This document shows, piece after piece, positions 8,577 to 16,397 of a stretch of 57,678 nucleotides of DNA (position 1 is its first letter; every line of letters starts with the position of its first letter). Location of the stretch: contig NZ_JAJEWM010000007.1 in NCBI RefSeq assembly GCF_020687685.1, positions 1 through 57,678 of the forward strand, read 5' to 3'. A model generated the notes under the pieces. The model saw only the letters and a program-made list of their open reading frames with translations. It was not told where the DNA came from and searched no databases. The stretch is from Tessaracoccus sp. OS52. GTDB taxonomy: Bacteria; Actinomycetota; Actinomycetes; Propionibacteriales; Propionibacteriaceae. Position numbers and translations under genes: made by a program.

Positions 8577-8660
8577 TTCACCAGCGTTGTTGCTCGCCAC
8601 CAGCGCTCTATGGCTGGTGCCGAGCAACAACGCTGGTGAACGGCGGCAAGCGCTGGTGAA
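8577..8660. repeat. 64-bp near-perfect hairpin repeat with a 20-bp tail (family A, single copy)
   Basis: TTCACCAGCGTTGTTGCTCG at 8577-8596 pairs perfectly with CGAGCAACAACGCTGGTGAA at 8621-8640. Inside, CACCAGC (8598-8604) pairs with GCTGGTG (8613-8619) around an 8-nt loop, so 27 of 28 arm positions pair. It is followed by CGGCGGCAAGCGCTGGTGAA, one copy of the 20-bp tail unit seen in tandem at 28.9 kb. It lies between two divergent leaderless promoters and encodes nothing. Confidence 0.85.
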
Positions 8661-8734
8661 TCGCGACCGAGGCGGGTGACGAAGGCCAACGCCGGGGGCT
8701 CACGTGCCGGTCTCGCAAGACACGTCCACTTGGG

Positions 8735-8746
8735 TAGAGTGAGCGG
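8735..8746 (+). promoter_or_regulatory. Leaderless promoter of the GT4 gene
   Basis: TAGAGT at 8735-8740 lies exactly 6 nt before the GTG start at 8747. No Shine-Dalgarno is present. Confidence 0.55.
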
Positions 8747-10039
8747 GTGACCAGCCAGCTCCCGCCCCAGGCGCCGACGCGTCGGCTCAAGGTCGCCCAG
8801 TTCATCGACAACTACGGCCCCGGCAGCAACGGCCTGATGTTCGCGGTGCAGCAGCTCGAGGGCAACCTCCTGGACGCAGGGCACGAGACGATCGTCGTCG
8901 CGCCGCGGGCCAAGGGACCGAACCCGCATTTCGGCAGGCCGGGCCGCACTGAGATCCGGCTGCCGTCGGTGCGGGTCCCCAACCTGCCGACGCGGGTGGC
9001 CAACGGCCGCCACTTCGAGAAGACCATCGAGGAGATCGGGCGGCTGCGGCCGGACGTGATCCATGTGCACGGGTTCGGTCCGGTGGGTATTCTGGGCGTT
9101 TGGGCCGCCAAGCGGCTCGGGATCCCGATGATGCTGACCTGGCACACGGATTTCGACGCCTACGCCGACCACTACGCCGCAATCCTGCCCCTGCTCACCC
9201 AGGTCGTGAAGGCCTTCATGGGCCTCTCGCGCGGAGAGTTGTTCGACTCCCGGGACCTCCGGGCGGCCGAGATCCGGTTCGAGGACCGCGGCAAGTCGAC
9301 GGCGTCGCTGCTGGGGATCTGCCAGAAGATGCTCGAGACCGCGGACCTGATCACGTCCCCGTCGCCGAAGACCGCGGCCCGCTGCCGCGAGATCGCACCG
9401 GAGGCCAACGTCGTCGTGGTCCCCAACGGCGTTGATCCGCTCCCGCCCGGCCCGCCCCCGCTGCCCAAGCCGGACGGCCCGTTGATCCTCTACGCGGGAC
9501 GGATCGCTCCGGAGAAGGACCTCCCGCTGCTGGTCAGCGCCTTCCAGCTGGTCTCCACGCAGCGGCCGGACGCCCGGCTGATGATCGTCGGGGACTGGCA
9601 GCGGTACGCGCGGATCAAGCGCGTCCTGGCCGAGGCCGCGGCCACTGGCAAGGTGACGCTGACCGGCGAGCAGCCCCGCGAACTGCTCGGCGCCTACTAC
9701 GCCATGGCCGACGTGTTCGCGTTCCCCAGCCAGACCGACACCCAGGCCCTGGTCCTCCACGAGGCGGCGCTGGCAGGGTTGCCCATCGTCTCGGTGGACC
9801 CCGGCCTCCAGCTCGTGCTGGAGCCGGGCGTCAACGCCGAACTGGCGCGGCCCACCCCGGCGTCGATGGCGGCGGCCCTGATGCGGGTCATCGACCGGCT
9901 GGACGACGAGGAATGGCTGGCCAACGCCGCCGCCACGTCGAAGCGACTGGCGGGTCAATGGAGCATCGAGTCCCAGGCCGCCGAGGTCCTGCGGCTCTAC
10001 CAGGAGGTCGCGACCTGCCGCGGCGACGTGGCCGCCTGA
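8747..10039 (+). CDS. Family 4 glycosyltransferase (GT-B fold)
   Basis: This is a cytosolic or membrane-associated GT4 glycosyltransferase that uses a nucleotide sugar to extend a lipid or glycan acceptor. The N-terminal Rossmann domain begins RLKVAQFIDNYGPGSNGLMF and contains DVIHVHGFGPVG and MLTWHTDFDAYADHYA. The C-terminal donor-binding domain has GPLILYAGRIAPEKDLPLLVSAF and the EX7E region QALVLHEAALAGLPIVS. At 430 residues it is of normal length. The layout resembles 1,2-diacylglycerol glucosyltransferases and other glycolipid enzymes, but the acceptor cannot be named. The next gene is 28 nt downstream in the same direction but has its own promoter. Confidence 0.88.
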   Translation: MTSQLPPQAPTRRLKVAQFIDNYGPGSNGLMFAVQQLEGNLLDAGHETIVVAPRAKGPNPHFGRPGRTEIRLPSVRVPNLPTRVANGRHFEKTIEEIGRLRPDVIHVHGFGPVGILGVWAAKRLGIPMMLTWHTDFDAYADHYAAILPLLTQVVKAFMGLSRGELFDSRDLRAAEIRFEDRGKSTASLLGICQKMLETADLITSPSPKTAARCREIAPEANVVVVPNGVDPLPPGPPPLPKPDGPLILYAGRIAPEKDLPLLVSAFQLVSTQRPDARLMIVGDWQRYARIKRVLAEAAATGKVTLTGEQPRELLGAYYAMADVFAFPSQTDTQALVLHEAALAGLPIVSVDPGLQLVLEPGVNAELARPTPASMAAALMRVIDRLDDEEWLANAAATSKRLAGQWSIESQAAEVLRLYQEVATCRGDVAA

Positions 10040-10055
10040 GCCGCCCGCGCCTCAC

Positions 10056-10067
10056 TAGTGTGGGTGC
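10056..10067 (+). promoter_or_regulatory. Leaderless promoter of the oxidoreductase gene
   Basis: TAGTGT at 10056-10061 lies 6 nt before ATG 10068, with no ribosome site between. It duplicates the layout seen upstream of 8747. Confidence 0.5.
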
Positions 10068-11081
10068 ATGAGCCTTCCGCTGCCCCGCACCCCGCATCCC
10101 TCTGAAGCACCGTCCATCCGTTGGGGCATCCTCGCCCCGGGAGGCATCGCACACGCCTTCGCCGACGCCCTGCGCAAGCACACATCGCAGGAGATCGTGG
10201 CCGTCGGCTCCCGCTCCGCCGACCGCGCCGCCGCGTTCGCCAAGGAGTTCGGAGCCGAACGCAGCTACGGCTCCTACGAGGAGTTGGTGGCCGACGACGA
10301 CGTCGATGCCGTATACGTGGCATCACCCCACAGCCACCACGCCGAGCAGGCACTCCTCGCCATCGCCGCCGGCAAGCACGTCCTGGTGGAGAAGGCCTTC
10401 ACCCCCACCGCCGACGAGGCGCGCCGGGTCGTCTCCGCCGCACGGGAGGCCGACGTCACGCTGATGGAGGCCATGTGGTCGCGGTTCCTGCCGCACTACG
10501 ACATCGTTCGCCAGTTGCTCGCCGACGGCGCGTTCGGCGAGCTCGAGGTCCTGACGGCGGACCACGGGCAGTACTTCCCTTTCGACCCGCACCACCGTCT
10601 CTACGACCCGGCCCTGGCGGGCGGCGCCATGCTCGATCTCGGCGTCTACCCGGTCTCCTTCGCATCCTTCGTGCTCGGCACGCCCGGCGGCATCCGCGCC
10701 GTCGGCACGCGCGCCCAGACCGGTGTGGACCGTCAGGTTTCCATGGTTTTCGACGGCTACGCGGACCATCCGAGCGCCCACGCTGTCCTCAACACGACAC
10801 TGCATGCCCGGACCCCGACGCGGGGCGCGATCAGCGGCTCCGACGGCACCGTCGAACTGCCCGGTGGTTTCTACGGACCCCAAGCGGTGCGCTGGGCTCC
10901 CCGTGACGGAGAGCCGGAGGTTGCCGCGGAACCATCGATCAGGGGCCATGAGGGCCTCGCCTACCAGGCGGCTCACTTCGCGACGCTGGTGACTTCCGGT
11001 GCTCGCGAGTCCGAGCTGCTGCCATTGGACGAGACCGTCGCGATCGTCGAGACCATGCAGGAGGCGCTGCGCCAGGTCTGA
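10068..11081 (+). CDS. Gfo/Idh/MocA-family NAD(P)-dependent oxidoreductase
   Basis: The 337-residue protein has the N-terminal Rossmann fold IRWGILAPGGIAHAFADAL, a variant of the usual GxGxxG. DAVYVASPHSHHAEQ follows, and then VLVEKAFTPT, the family's E-K-P-like catalytic motif with Ala in place of Pro. Its C-terminal sheet domain includes GGAMLDLGVYPVSF, the D-x-G-x-Y metal-free substrate motif region. Enzymes of this group oxidise or reduce sugars, cyclitols or trans-dihydrodiols. The substrate is not evident here. The gene ends before a strong hairpin shared with the convergent rpf gene. Confidence 0.88.
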   Translation: MSLPLPRTPHPSEAPSIRWGILAPGGIAHAFADALRKHTSQEIVAVGSRSADRAAAFAKEFGAERSYGSYEELVADDDVDAVYVASPHSHHAEQALLAIAAGKHVLVEKAFTPTADEARRVVSAAREADVTLMEAMWSRFLPHYDIVRQLLADGAFGELEVLTADHGQYFPFDPHHRLYDPALAGGAMLDLGVYPVSFASFVLGTPGGIRAVGTRAQTGVDRQVSMVFDGYADHPSAHAVLNTTLHARTPTRGAISGSDGTVELPGGFYGPQAVRWAPRDGEPEVAAEPSIRGHEGLAYQAAHFATLVTSGARESELLPLDETVAIVETMQEALRQV

Positions 11082-11113
11082 GCAGGCTGCCGCCGTCGGG
11101 ACGGGAGAAGAAA

Positions 11114-11143
11114 GAGGCACTGCGTCGTTCGACGCAGTGCCTC
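11114..11143. terminator. Bidirectional terminator hairpin
   Basis: GAGGCACTGCGTCG (11114-11127) and CGACGCAGTGCCTC (11130-11143) form a perfect 14-bp stem with a 2-nt nominal loop. It lies between convergent genes ending at 11081 and 11167, so it can serve both. On the plus strand it is preceded by an A-rich run (AGAAGAAAG). Confidence 0.85.
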
Positions 11144-11166
11144 CCGGGGGGTTCGGTGTTGGCCGA

Positions 11167-12330
11167 TCAGGCGCAGGCCCAGGGCTGGGTGCCGCGGATC
11201 TCGTAGAGCCGGTTGGCGACGGTGATCTGCTCGGCGCGGGTGGCCTGGTGCGGGTAGGCCGCGAAGTCCTGGCCGTTCACGGAGCGCCACGTCTGCAGGT
11301 TGAACTGCAGTCCGCCGTAGTAGCCGTTTCCGGTGTTGATGTCCCAGCGGTTGGTCGACTCGCACTGGGCGATCCGCGTCCACATCGCCTCGCGGGCCAG
11401 ATTCAGGCCGGCTCCCGAGGAGGAGGACGAGGAACTGGAGGAGGAGGAAGCCGACGAAGAGGACTGCTCGGGCGCGGGGGTCGGCTTGGGCTTCGGCTTC
11501 TCCTTCGTACCAACCGCGGTCACCTGGTGGACGGGCTGGACGGAGATGACCTTCTCGGCCAGCGCCGAGTCAACCACGACGCCGTCGTGGATGGTGTCGG
11601 TCCAGGTCTCGCGATAGGCACCCGCGGCGCCCTCGGTGGTCACCTTCTCCGTGCCCTTCAGAAGCTCGGAGGATTCGACGGTGTTCTTCTGGAACGGGAT
11701 GGCCACCATCTCGGTGCGGGACTTGGTCTCGACGTCGACGAAGGTGATCTGCATCCCGTCTTCGAGGACGGTGTCCGCAGCCGGGGTGAGCTTGTCGTTC
11801 TCGTCGGGCTCCACGCCCGCCTCGGCCAGCACGTCAGCGACGGTGCCCGCGATGGTGAGCTGGGAGGGCTTGCCGGCGACGGTGAGCGTCACGTCCTTCG
11901 CGGTGGCGATCTCCAGGGAGAGCCCTTCCCGGCCGATCGCGGCCGAGCGCGACGTGGAGTACTTCGAGTCCTCGGCGTCCAGGTTCAGGTAGCCGAGGGC
12001 CTCGTCCACAGTCTGGGCGGTGGTCCACACCTCGCGCGTCTCGCCGTCGACGGTGACCTCAAGGGGCCTGCCGTAGGAGACGGTGATCTCCATGTCCTGG
12101 GTGACCTCGGTCTCGGGGTTGGGCAGGACGACGTCATGCTCGCCCACCGTGAGGCCCTCGAGTTCAAGGACTTCCGCGACGGTGTCCTCGCGGACCGAGA
12201 GCGAACTCGCCACTCCGTCCACCACCAGGACTACATCGTTCTTGTGCAGCGCCGTGGCGACTCCAGCGGTTCCGACGAGCGAGAGCGCGGCAACGCCTGC
12301 GGCTACGGGGATCCAGGTTTTCTTGGCCAT
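11167..12330 (-). CDS. rpfB: Resuscitation-promoting factor, RpfB type
   Basis: This secreted peptidoglycan-cleaving growth factor of actinobacteria has 387 residues. An N-terminal signal/anchor is followed by DUF348 repeats from about residue 30 to 190, each with the V-x-V-D-G pattern (VLVVDGVASS, VTVDGETREV). A G5 domain follows at about 200-275. An extreme serine linker, nearly unbroken Ser around residues 290-310, leads to the Rpf catalytic domain. That domain has the catalytic Glu in WTRIAQCESTNRWDIN and the GNGYYGGLQFNLQTW motif. Rpf is implicated in revival from dormancy and in cell separation. A sigma-70-like promoter and dyad lie upstream at 12383-12433. Confidence 0.95.
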   Translation of the reverse strand: MAKKTWIPVAAGVAALSLVGTAGVATALHKNDVVLVVDGVASSLSVREDTVAEVLELEGLTVGEHDVVLPNPETEVTQDMEITVSYGRPLEVTVDGETREVWTTAQTVDEALGYLNLDAEDSKYSTSRSAAIGREGLSLEIATAKDVTLTVAGKPSQLTIAGTVADVLAEAGVEPDENDKLTPAADTVLEDGMQITFVDVETKSRTEMVAIPFQKNTVESSELLKGTEKVTTEGAAGAYRETWTDTIHDGVVVDSALAEKVISVQPVHQVTAVGTKEKPKPKPTPAPEQSSSSASSSSSSSSSSSGAGLNLAREAMWTRIAQCESTNRWDINTGNGYYGGLQFNLQTWRSVNGQDFAAYPHQATRAEQITVANRLYEIRGTQPWACA

Positions 12331-12382
12331 GCAGTAACTACTCCGGTGAATCTAGGTTGCGCCGTGGGTGTCCGGCCAACTC

Positions 12383-12433
12383 AGATTAGCCCGAACCTGA
12401 GGAAATCCCAAACCATTTCTGAGAAATTCTCAG
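12383..12433 (-). promoter_or_regulatory. rpfB promoter with an upstream dyad
   Basis: On the minus strand, TTGGGA (12411-12406), a 17-nt spacer and TAATCT (12388-12383) form a plausible sigma-70 promoter with a leader of about 45 nt. Immediately upstream of the -35 is a perfect dyad: CTGAGAA at 12419-12425 pairs with TTCTCAG at 12427-12433, centred on one base. That is the usual position for an activator or operator site. The binding protein is unknown. Confidence 0.5.
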
Positions 12434-12487
12434 TGCACTTGGCGCGCGCCTCACCTCACCTGGACCTGACAGGCGCCGATTCCGCGC

Positions 12488-12931
12488 TCAGCCCAGTTGA
12501 CCGCGCAGCGCACCGCCGGGGTAGTCGGCGTTGTGCACGTTGACGTAGTACTCGCCCGGATGACGCAGGATTTCCATGACCAGCTCCCGGTCGACATCGG
12601 CGCAACCCGACGACGAACCGTCAGTGGGCGCCACCAGGGGAACCACCACCGGCCCGGGGGCGTCGGGGCCGGCGACGTGGATGTGCGCGGCCCGAGCCGG
12701 GGAGATGCCGGACACCTCGAGGGCGTAGCAGATCTCCCCCAGCCCGGGATTCAGGGTGAAGTAGGCGGTGCCCACACCGTCGGGGTCCCCCGGGCCAGGG
12801 CGCTCGGCGGCGCCGGTCAGCTCGACAGCGAGGGGGCGTCCGCCGGTCACCGGCGGGGCGTCTCCGGCGGCCATCACGGGAACGGCGGCCAGGGCGAGGG
12901 CAAATGCTGAGACAAGAACTGTGCGTCGCAT
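12488..12931 (-). CDS. Secreted CHRD-domain protein
   Basis: The 147-residue product starts with a Sec signal peptide (RRTVLVSAFALALAAVPVMAA). The rest is one CHRD (chordin-like) domain, with ELTGAAERPGPGDPDGVGTA, the A-A-H-I-H-V core, and the family's C-terminal HPGEYYVNVHNADYPGGALR, which closes the beta-barrel-like fold. In bacteria these are exported proteins of unclear role. GGAGGA lies 3 nt before the ATG. A TAGGCT -10-like box is near 12973-12978 on the minus strand. Confidence 0.88.
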   Translation of the reverse strand: MRRTVLVSAFALALAAVPVMAAGDAPPVTGGRPLAVELTGAAERPGPGDPDGVGTAYFTLNPGLGEICYALEVSGISPARAAHIHVAGPDAPGPVVVPLVAPTDGSSSGCADVDRELVMEILRHPGEYYVNVHNADYPGGALRGQLG

Positions 12932-13018
12932 GATTCCTCCACGGAGATTCTGGCGGGGAGCCAGACTGGAAAGCCTACGCCCGCCGCCCCGGTGATGGAA
13001 CCCCCGGCCCCTGCATGC

Positions 13019-13387
13019 CTACGAGGCGTCCGACTGCTCGGCGACGGCGGCCCGGACCTCTTCCATGTCCAGGCCCTTGACGCCGGAGATGACCTGCTCC
13101 AGCTGGGGAGCACGGAGCGCACCGGGCTGCGCGAAGACGATGATGCCGTCACGGAAGGCCATGAGGGTGGGGATGGAGGAGATCCCGAAGGCGGCGGCGA
13201 GTTCCCGCTCCTCCTCGGTGTCGACCTTGCCGAACACGACGTCGGAGTGGGCCTCGGAGGCCTTCTCGAAAACGGGCGCGAACCCGCGGCAGGGGCCACA
13301 CCACTCGGCCCAGAAGTCGAGGACGACGATCTCGTTGTCCGCCACGGTCTGGTTCAGGTTTTCCTTGGTAATCGTTACGGTTGCCAT
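13019..13387 (-). CDS. trxA: Thioredoxin under a copper-type promoter
   Basis: This small cytosolic disulfide reductase has the WCGPC active site (VVLDFWAEWCGPCRGFAPVF) around residue 30 and the cis-proline SSIPTLM near residue 73. It is otherwise a plain thioredoxin fold with a short acidic tail, 122 residues in all. The ATG at 13387 lies 6 nt after a TATAGT box, which makes the mRNA leaderless. A CsoR-like operator fills the promoter spacer. It lies 45 nt downstream of copA on the same strand and can therefore be expressed both with copA and from its own copper-type promoter. Confidence 0.93.
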   Translation of the reverse strand: MATVTITKENLNQTVADNEIVVLDFWAEWCGPCRGFAPVFEKASEAHSDVVFGKVDTEEERELAAAFGISSIPTLMAFRDGIIVFAQPGALRAPQLEQVISGVKGLDMEEVRAAVAEQSDAS

Positions 13388-13393
13388 GGCTCC

Positions 13394-13421
13394 ACTATAC
13401 CCCCCGGGGTATATCTGCCAA
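13394..13421 (-). promoter_or_regulatory. trxA promoter with embedded CsoR-like operator
   Basis: On the minus strand TTGGCA (13421-13416) and TATAGT (13399-13394) are separated by 16 bp that consist almost entirely of the G/C-tract dyad ATATACCCCGGGGGGTATA (13396-13414 on plus, TATACCCCCCGGGGTATAT). This A/T-flanked C-tract/G-tract dyad is the form bound by CsoR/RcnR-family copper repressors. A bound repressor would cover the spacer and -10. Confidence 0.65.
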
Positions 13422-13432
13422 AATCGGTGTCG

Positions 13433-15646
13433 TCACCGCTTCTCGGGGCGGAAAGCCTTCAGGCGCAGGCTGTTGAGCACCACGAAGACGCTGGAGAACG
13501 CCATGGCGGCCCCGGCGATCACCGGCGTCAGCATGCCCATGGCGGCGATCGGAATGGCAGCCACGTTGTAGGCGAAGGCCCAGACCAGGTTGGACTTGAT
13601 GGTCCGGTCGGTCGCCCGGGACAGGCGGACGGCGTCCACCACCGAGGCCAGGTCGTCGCGCATCAGCGTGATGTCGCTGGCCGCGATCGCGGCGTCGGTC
13701 CCCTTGCCCATGGCGATGCCAAGGTCCGCGCTGGCGAGGGCGGCGGCGTCGTTCACGCCGTCGCCCACCATGGCGACGTTGCGCCCGTCGGCCTGGAGGT
13801 CGCGGATGACCTGCGCCTTGCCCTGCGGGAGCACGCCGGCGCGGATGTCGACGATGCCGGCCTCCGCGGCGACCTTCTCAGCCGCAGCCTGGTTGTCGCC
13901 GGTGAGCAGGACGGGGCGCAGCCCGAGTTCGGCCAAGCGCGCCACTGCCGCGGCGGCGCCGGGCTTCAGTTCGTCGCCGACGACGACCCTGCCGAGGTAC
14001 TTCCCGCCCAGCGAGACCAGCACCTCGCTGCCGACGACGCCCGCGTTCGCCGCGGGTGCGCCGTCGACGAGGCGTGCGTTGCCGACGAGGGCATCCTGCC
14101 ACTCGGCCCCGAGCCGGACGCGGGCGCTGACGCCCTGGCCTGCGATGACGCTGAAGTCGCCGGCCTCGGCCTCGCCGTCGGCACCCTGCTCGCGGGCGTG
14201 GTCAACGACGGCTCGCGCGATGGGGTGCTCGGAGCCGGCCTCGACCGCAGCCGCGACTGCGAGGAGCTGCTTCGCGTCCACGCCGTCGGTCGGCTCGACG
14301 GCCAGCACGGCCATGTGGCCGGTGGTCAGCGTGCCGGTCTTGTCCAGGACGATCGTGTCGATCTTGCTCGCCTTCTCGAGCGACTGCGCGCCGCGGATGA
14401 TCGTGCCCAGTTGGGCCCCTCGACCGGTGCCGACGAGCAGGGCCGACGGCGTCGCCAGGCCGAGCGCGCACGGGCAAGCGATGATCAGGACCGCGATGGC
14501 CGCAGTGAGCGCGAACGTGACGCCATTGCCGAGCAGCAGGTGCACCAGGAACGTGGCCGCGGAGATGCCGATGACGACGGGGACGAACCAGGCCGTCACC
14601 TTGTCGGCGATGCGCTGGGCGTTGGACTTGCCGGTCTGCGCCTCCTCGACGAGCCTTGCGATCTGGGCCAGCTGGGTCCTGGATCCGACGGCCTCCGCGC
14701 GGATCACGAGCCGGCCGGTGGTGTTGAGGGACCCTCCGACGACGCGGGTGCCGGGCGCAACCTCAACCGGGAGCGACTCGCCGGTGATGATCGAGGCGTC
14801 GACGGCCGAGTTGCCCTCGACCACCTCGCCGTCGGCGGAAACCTTCTCGCCGGGACGAACGACCACGAGGTCACCGACGGCCAACTCACCCACGGGGATG
14901 GTGGACTCGACGCCGTCTGTCAGTACGGTCGCCTGCTTGGCGCCCACCTCCATGAGCGCGCGGACCGCCGCCCCGGCCTCCTTCTTCGAGCGCGCCTCGA
15001 TGTAGCGGCCAAGGAGGAGGAAGGCGATGATGGCGGCGGCGGCCTCGAAGTAGACCTGCGACATCGGATCCGCGTTGCCCAGGGACAGCGAGAACTCGTG
15101 CCGCATGCCGATCATGCCGGCGCTGCCGAAGACCATGGCGACCAGCGACCAGCCGAAGGCGGCCAGGGTGCCCATGGAGACCAGCGTGTCCATCGTCGTG
15201 GAGCCGTGGCGCAGGTTGTTCCAGGTGGCCGCGTGGAACGAGCGGCCGCACCAGAACACGATGACGGCAGTCAGCAGCAGGGCCACCCACTGCCAGCCCG
15301 GGAACTGCAGCGCGGTAACCATGGAGACGGCGACGACCGGGATGCCGAGCGCGAACGCCAGGACGACGCGCGGGCGCAGGACGTCGGCGCGGTCCGAGCG
15401 CGGCACGTCGGGGGCGGTCGGACGGGCGCCGTAGCCAGCCGCCTTCACCACCTCGACGAGTTCCTCTGCGGTCATGCCCTTGGGCGCACGCACGGCGGCC
15501 TTCTCCGTGGCGTAGTTGACCGTCGCGGTGACCCCCTCGACCTTGTTCAGCTTCTTCTCGATGCGGTTCGCGCACGAGGCGCAGGTCATGCCCTCGATGT
15601 CGAGCGAGATCGCGTTGTCGACGGGCTTGTCGGTCGTGGTGGTCAC
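13433..15646 (-). CDS. copA: Copper-exporting P1B-type ATPase
   Basis: CopA pumps Cu(I) out of the cytoplasm. The 737-residue protein has one N-terminal HMA domain with GMTCASCANRIEKKL. Eight membrane helices include the ion-binding CPC motif (IIACPCALGLATPSA). The cytosolic domains carry the phosphorylated aspartate DKTGTLT, the nucleotide-domain histidine in SEHPIARAVVD, and the hinge GDGVNDAAAL. The start is GTG 15646, with AAGGAG 7 nt upstream. It follows copZ by 41 nt, so the two are probably cotranscribed from the CsoR-controlled promoter at 15971-15990. Confidence 0.96.
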   Translation of the reverse strand: MTTTTDKPVDNAISLDIEGMTCASCANRIEKKLNKVEGVTATVNYATEKAAVRAPKGMTAEELVEVVKAAGYGARPTAPDVPRSDRADVLRPRVVLAFALGIPVVAVSMVTALQFPGWQWVALLLTAVIVFWCGRSFHAATWNNLRHGSTTMDTLVSMGTLAAFGWSLVAMVFGSAGMIGMRHEFSLSLGNADPMSQVYFEAAAAIIAFLLLGRYIEARSKKEAGAAVRALMEVGAKQATVLTDGVESTIPVGELAVGDLVVVRPGEKVSADGEVVEGNSAVDASIITGESLPVEVAPGTRVVGGSLNTTGRLVIRAEAVGSRTQLAQIARLVEEAQTGKSNAQRIADKVTAWFVPVVIGISAATFLVHLLLGNGVTFALTAAIAVLIIACPCALGLATPSALLVGTGRGAQLGTIIRGAQSLEKASKIDTIVLDKTGTLTTGHMAVLAVEPTDGVDAKQLLAVAAAVEAGSEHPIARAVVDHAREQGADGEAEAGDFSVIAGQGVSARVRLGAEWQDALVGNARLVDGAPAANAGVVGSEVLVSLGGKYLGRVVVGDELKPGAAAAVARLAELGLRPVLLTGDNQAAAEKVAAEAGIVDIRAGVLPQGKAQVIRDLQADGRNVAMVGDGVNDAAALASADLGIAMGKGTDAAIAASDITLMRDDLASVVDAVRLSRATDRTIKSNLVWAFAYNVAAIPIAAMGMLTPVIAGAAMAFSSVFVVLNSLRLKAFRPEKR

Positions 15647-15660
15647 GGGTTCTCCTTGAT

Positions 15661-15676
15661 GCGCCCGCGCGGGCGC
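15661..15676. other. 16-bp GC palindrome between copZ and copA
   Basis: GCGCCCGCGCGGGCGC is a perfect palindrome placed just after the copZ stop and before the copA ribosome site. It may tune processing or expression ratio within the copZ-copA transcript. Confidence 0.35.
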
Positions 15677-15687
15677 GACGACGTGGT

Positions 15688-15900
15688 TCAGGCCTGGGTG
15701 ACGGCGTACTTGTCGCCGGCTTCGGCGACGGCCGCCTGGATGTCGGTGAAGGCGATGGGGGCGTCGGACTCGACGGCCATCTGTCCGCCTTCGAGGGTGA
15801 CGTTCACGTTCTTGACGCCCTCGACCTCGGAGACCTCCTCGGTGACGTGGTTGACGCAGTTGCCGCAGGTCATTCCGGTGACCTGGTAGTTGGTGATCAT
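15688..15900 (-). CDS. copZ: Copper chaperone CopZ (HMA domain)
   Basis: This 70-residue soluble heavy-metal-associated domain carries the Cu(I) site MTCGNC (residues 10-15) and presumably hands Cu(I) to CopA. The frame is open 160 codons further upstream, but only into non-coding sequence. ATG 15900 is preceded by AAGGAGA at the right distance and starts exactly at the HMA fold (MITNYQVTGMTCGNCVNHV). It is first gene of the copZ-copA unit. Confidence 0.93.
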   Translation of the reverse strand: MITNYQVTGMTCGNCVNHVTEEVSEVEGVKNVNVTLEGGQMAVESDAPIAFTDIQAAVAEAGDKYAVTQA

Positions 15901-15970
15901 GCTGTTCTCCTTCGTGTCCGCGCCGGGGAGTGCGCCCGGCGCCTCGGTCATGATGTCACTCCCGAAACCA

Positions 15971-15990
15971 AGCATACCCCCGGGGGGTAC
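15971..15990 (-). promoter_or_regulatory. CsoR-like operator upstream of copZ
   Basis: ATACCCCCGGGGGGTAC (15974-15990) repeats the C-tract/G-tract dyad found in the trxA promoter. On the minus strand its edge supplies TATGCT, a possible -10, at 15976-15971. No convincing -35 is seen. No csoR gene is present in the window. Confidence 0.6.
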
Positions 15991-16397
15991 TGGCCCGGAA
16001 CGCGCCCTGGGGTTGCCGGGTTCTCCACAGCCCAGAGCGCCCTGTGGATGATTTCTGGTCGGGTTGCGACCACTGGCCCGCTCCCCCAATGAGGCCCCAT
16101 CCTGCGGGTTTGTCGTCCTTTTCGTGGGCGCGGCGCTCCACCGGAACTGCTTCATAACGATTTGGTAACGACGCGCCGAGGGTGCCCTCCTCGGTCTTTC
16201 CACAGGCCTCAGGCGCGCCCTCCACCGCCGCCCACAGGCCTTCAACAGGCGATTCCACCGCGTTTGAGCGGGGGTGTCCCCAACTGTCAGAGGTGGGCCA
16301 TATACAAAGAGGGACGTCCAAGCCGCGTGCGTTAACGTGGGGCCCTCCGGGGGCGGCCAAGGCTTGAACTCATCAACCAAGGAGGAACTGGCGAAGG
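15991..16397. other. Non-coding region upstream of dnaB with DnaA-box-like 9-mers
   Basis: About 400 bp carry no gene. Three near-consensus DnaA boxes occur: TTCTCCACA (16021-16029), TGTGGATGA (16043-16051, inverted) and CTTTCCACA (16196-16204). There is also a TAACGATTTGGTAACGAC direct repeat near 16155-16172. A possible dnaB -10 is TATACA (16301-16306). The dnaB ribosome site AAGGAGG lies at the end. Confidence 0.4.

Noticed and set aside
12992..15889. A 965-codon open frame antisense to trxA and copA
   Set aside because: It is a GC-driven shadow: the minus-strand genes carry full catalytic motifs, and the antisense product is low-complexity and without domains.
16021..16397. Chromosome origin (oriC)
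   Set aside because: Only three imperfect DnaA-like boxes, no dnaA, dnaN or rpmH nearby and no AT-rich unwinding region.
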